Shown here one piece after another: positions 62,425-64,000 of a stretch of 64,000 nt of DNA. The DNA comes from Microvirga sp. VF16 (GTDB lineage: Bacteria; Pseudomonadota; Alphaproteobacteria; Rhizobiales; Beijerinckiaceae), in assembly GCF_016864375.1 (NCBI RefSeq), contig NZ_CP069354.1:2625501-2689500 (forward strand), read 5' to 3'. Position 1 is the stretch's first letter. The number at the start of each line of letters is the position of its first letter. The position numbers and the translations under genes were made by a program. Under the pieces are notes generated by a model. It searched no databases, was not told the origin of the DNA, and was given only the letters and a program-made list of their open reading frames with translations.

Positions 62425-62537
62425 CTGGGCCGAATCCATGGCAGGACCCGAGCCGAAGCTTCAAGAGACCGACTCATCTCTTTGAGATGACTTAGCTTTA
62501 ACTTTTTTGGGAAAATGCCGCTTTTTGGCCACATGGG

Positions 62538-62566
62538 TGCTTGCATCGCCCCATGTTTCCTATACG
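62538..62566 (+). promoter_or_regulatory. Promoter of the candidate small RNA
   Basis: TGCTTG at 62538-62543 and TATACG at 62561-62566 with a 17-nt spacer. An inverted repeat ACATGGG (62531-62537) and CCCATGT (62550-62556) flanks and overlaps the -35, as an operator might. Confidence 0.45.
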
Positions 62567-62572
62567 TTCAGC

Positions 62573-62752
62573 CTAACTTTCCGCTATGAGCGGAAGAAAT
62601 GCCCTACGGATGCTCAGGTCCGCCGCATCTCCTGGGACTTCGGGGGCTCGGCCAGCCTGGGGGCAGATCGTTGCCTCCTCAACGCTGTCCCTGGCTGGCC
62701 ACCAACTTCCTTATCTAGTTTTCTAGTTCAAGGCGCCGAAAGGCGCCTTTTG
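62573..62752 (+). ncRNA. Candidate structured small RNA (possibly 6S-like)
   Basis: About 180 nt with no ORF, a promoter-like element in front and a perfect terminator at the end. Internal structure: a 5' hairpin TTCCGCT-ATG-AGCGGAA (62579-62595); then a strong stem GGCCAGCC (62650-62657) with GGCTGGCC (62693-62700), which encloses an apical stem GGGGGCA/TGCCTCC. Long helix, internal bulges and length of 160-180 nt fit the general layout of 6S RNA, but I cannot align it with known members, so that name is a guess. It lies between divK and adenine deaminase on the same strand. Confidence 0.5.
62730..62752 (+). terminator. Perfect intrinsic terminator of the small RNA
   Basis: AAGGCGCC, loop GAAA (a GNRA tetraloop), GGCGCCTT, followed by TTGTTTT. 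The stem is 8 bp and perfect. It lies more than 300 nt after the divK stop. Confidence 0.9.
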
Positions 62753-62956
62753 TTTTGGCTTCCCGACTGTCGCCCGAGAATCGTCGTTGAACCACCGGAA
62801 GCCTACGGTGTATCAGCATATATTCCTATTTTAGCTAGGCTTAACAATAAGAAAACTGCCTTAGGGGATGGTTTCGTTCTGAGGCTGATCCGGAGTGCAG
62901 TTCCCATTCCGCCCTGCTACCCTGGGGCAACGAGTATCCAAACGGGATGAGGGATC

Positions 62957-64000
62957 ATGGACCATCGCACACCTTCGCTGCCGCCCAAATCAGCGCTGAC
63001 CCGCTTTTCCGTGGCTTCCCTGTCGACCATGACCCGGCCCCTCGCAGACGTCGCCTCGGGTCGCGCTCCTGCCGATCTCGTGATCACCGGCGCCCGTGTG
63101 CTTTCCACCTACAGCGAGCGTATCGCGCCCGAGCGGGAGGTCTGGATCGCCGGCGGACGCATCGCAGCCGTGAAGCCGGCTGGTGCGTATCGGCAGGTCA
63201 AGGGAACGCCGGGCCGTGTCTATGATGCGAAGGGCGGCATCGTCGCGCCGGGCCTCGTCGATCCGCATATTCACATCGAGAGCAGCATGATCACGGCCTG
63301 CGCTTACGCGGAGGCAGCGCTGCTCAACGGCACCACGACCATCTTCTGCGACAGCCATGAGATCGGCAACGTCATGGACGCCGCTGGCATCGAGATGATG
63401 CTGGAGGACGCGCGCCATGCGCCGCTTTCCATCTTCCTCACGGTGCCGAGCACGGTGCCTGCCACCTCGCCGGAATTGGAGACCGCAGGCGGCGACCTTA
63501 CGCCGGACAAGATCGCAGCTCTGTTCGACCGCTGGCCCGAGGCCGCGGCGCTCGGCGAGAAGATGGATTTCGTGCCCGTCACCATGGGCGACGAGCGCAG
63601 CCACGCGATCCTCGCAGCGGCCCTGGAACGCGGCAAGCCCGTTTCCGGTCACATCTATGGACGCGAGTTCGTCGCGGCCTATGCGGCGAGCGGCGTGACC
63701 GATACGCATGAAGCCATCGACCGGGATATCGCCGACGATCTGCTCGATTCGGGCGTGTGGATCTTTCTCCGCGGCGGCCCGCCCACGACGCCCTGGCATT
63801 CGCTGCCCGAGGCCATCAAGACCATCACTGAACTGGGCTCTTCGCATAAGCGCATCTGCGTTTGCACCGACGATCGCGATGCCGACGATCTCATGCTTTT
63901 CGGCATGGATTGGGTGACGCGTGAAGCCCGCCGCGCAGGCATGAGCCGCGAGCAGGCCTGGAGCATGGGCTCACTCCACCCGGCAACGCGTTTCGGCATG
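62957..64000 (+). CDS. ade: Adenine deaminase, C-terminus cut by window edge
   Basis: Converts adenine to hypoxanthine and ammonia in purine salvage. 348 codons are visible from the ATG at 62957 (GAGGG upstream) to the right edge, with no stop. The N-terminal part [29 protein letters not shown] and the amidohydrolase metal motif [15 protein letters not shown] at about residues 98-112 are the Ade signature (PHxHIESS). Then [30 protein letters not shown] and [11 protein letters not shown] follow the family closely. Full-length Ade is about 550-600 residues, so roughly 40% is missing. The short gap after the small-RNA terminator (62753-62956) should contain its promoter. Confidence 0.92.
   Translation, partial: MDHRTPSLPPKSALTRFSVASLSTMTRPLADVASGRAPADLVITGARVLSTYSERIAPEREVWIAGGRIAAVKPAGAYRQVKGTPGRVYDAKGGIVAPGLVDPHIHIESSMITACAYAEAALLNGTTTIFCDSHEIGNVMDAAGIEMMLEDARHAPLSIFLTVPSTVPATSPELETAGGDLTPDKIAALFDRWPEAAALGEKMDFVPVTMGDERSHAILAAALERGKPVSGHIYGREFVAAYAASGVTDTHEAIDRDIADDLLDSGVWIFLRGGPPTTPWHSLPEAIKTITELGSSHKRICVCTDDRDADDLMLFGMDWVTREARRAGMSREQAWSMGSLHPATRFGM

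Noticed and set aside
1..64000. CRISPR arrays, prophage genes, rRNA operons, integrase/attachment sites
   Set aside because: No regularly spaced direct repeats, phage structural genes, rRNA sequence or integrase were seen; neither tRNA gene is followed by a duplicated 3' end.

Overview
The window is a GC-rich, densely coded piece of an alphaproteobacterial chromosome. The lineage markers are DivK, a PopZ-like protein between tolC and valS, the aapJQMP general amino-acid transporter, EcfG- and NepR-type stress-sigma sequences, an EipB-like envelope protein, DUF1489 and DUF3572 proteins, and the pcm-tolC-popZ-valS gene order. Together they point to Hyphomicrobiales (Rhizobiales). A Methylobacteriaceae genus such as Microvirga is my best guess, but that is inference. 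There are two tRNA genes, no rRNA and no CRISPR array.

Layout. 1-4.6 kb: a SET-domain protein cut by the left edge, a single-domain FAT-GUY-type receiver, a luciferase-like oxidoreductase, an overlooked 42-residue ORF, a double cold-shock-domain protein and a PhoH-like ATPase. 5-16 kb: a sugar-use block with ribokinase on the + strand, and on the - strand xylulokinase, a ribose-type ABC transporter (ATPase, permease, binding protein), AraD- and AraB-like enzymes, fructokinase and an AGE-family isomerase. 16-20 kb: a sigma factor that looks like a NepR-EcfG fusion, a TSUP transporter, a hypothetical protein, RtcB and a small secreted protein. 20-24 kb: a GT39-GT2-LAB_N envelope glycosylation operon and a cystathionine beta-lyase. 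24-29 kb: aapJQMP. 29-32 kb: an HWE-type kinase fragment fused to a receiver, a sulfurtransferase and AlaX. 32-40 kb: tRNA-Asn, tRNA-Cys, pcm, tolC, popZ, valS, a DUF2459 protein and mntH. 40-51 kb: a biotin-dependent carboxylase alpha subunit, small unknown proteins, a GST, a J-domain membrane protein, a DacA-type carboxypeptidase with SPOR domain, a phasin and clpS-clpA. 51-56 kb: a lower-GC exopolysaccharide region in which a GDP-mannose dehydrogenase gene is split by an intact IS481-family element, followed by manC. 56-64 kb: an FMN reductase, the ridA-gdpD-acyltransferase operon, eipB, dinB, a DUF3572 gene, divK, a likely structured small RNA ending in a perfect terminator, and adenine deaminase cut by the right edge.

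Several parts probably work together. The AGE isomerase and fructokinase would turn mannose or fructose into fructose-6-P, while AraB, AraD and XylB feed pentulose phosphates into the pentose phosphate pathway. ManC makes the GDP-mannose that the disrupted AlgD would have oxidised. ClpS delivers substrates to ClpA. A composite intergenic palindromic repeat occurs four times (about 3.7, 18.3, 30.2 and 43.9 kb), always directly after a gene. The items most worth follow-up are the NepR-EcfG fusion, the kinase that lacks its phospho-acceptor helix, the candidate ncRNA before adenine deaminase, the tandem palindromes in the phasin promoter, the mntH palindrome and the IS481 insertion.
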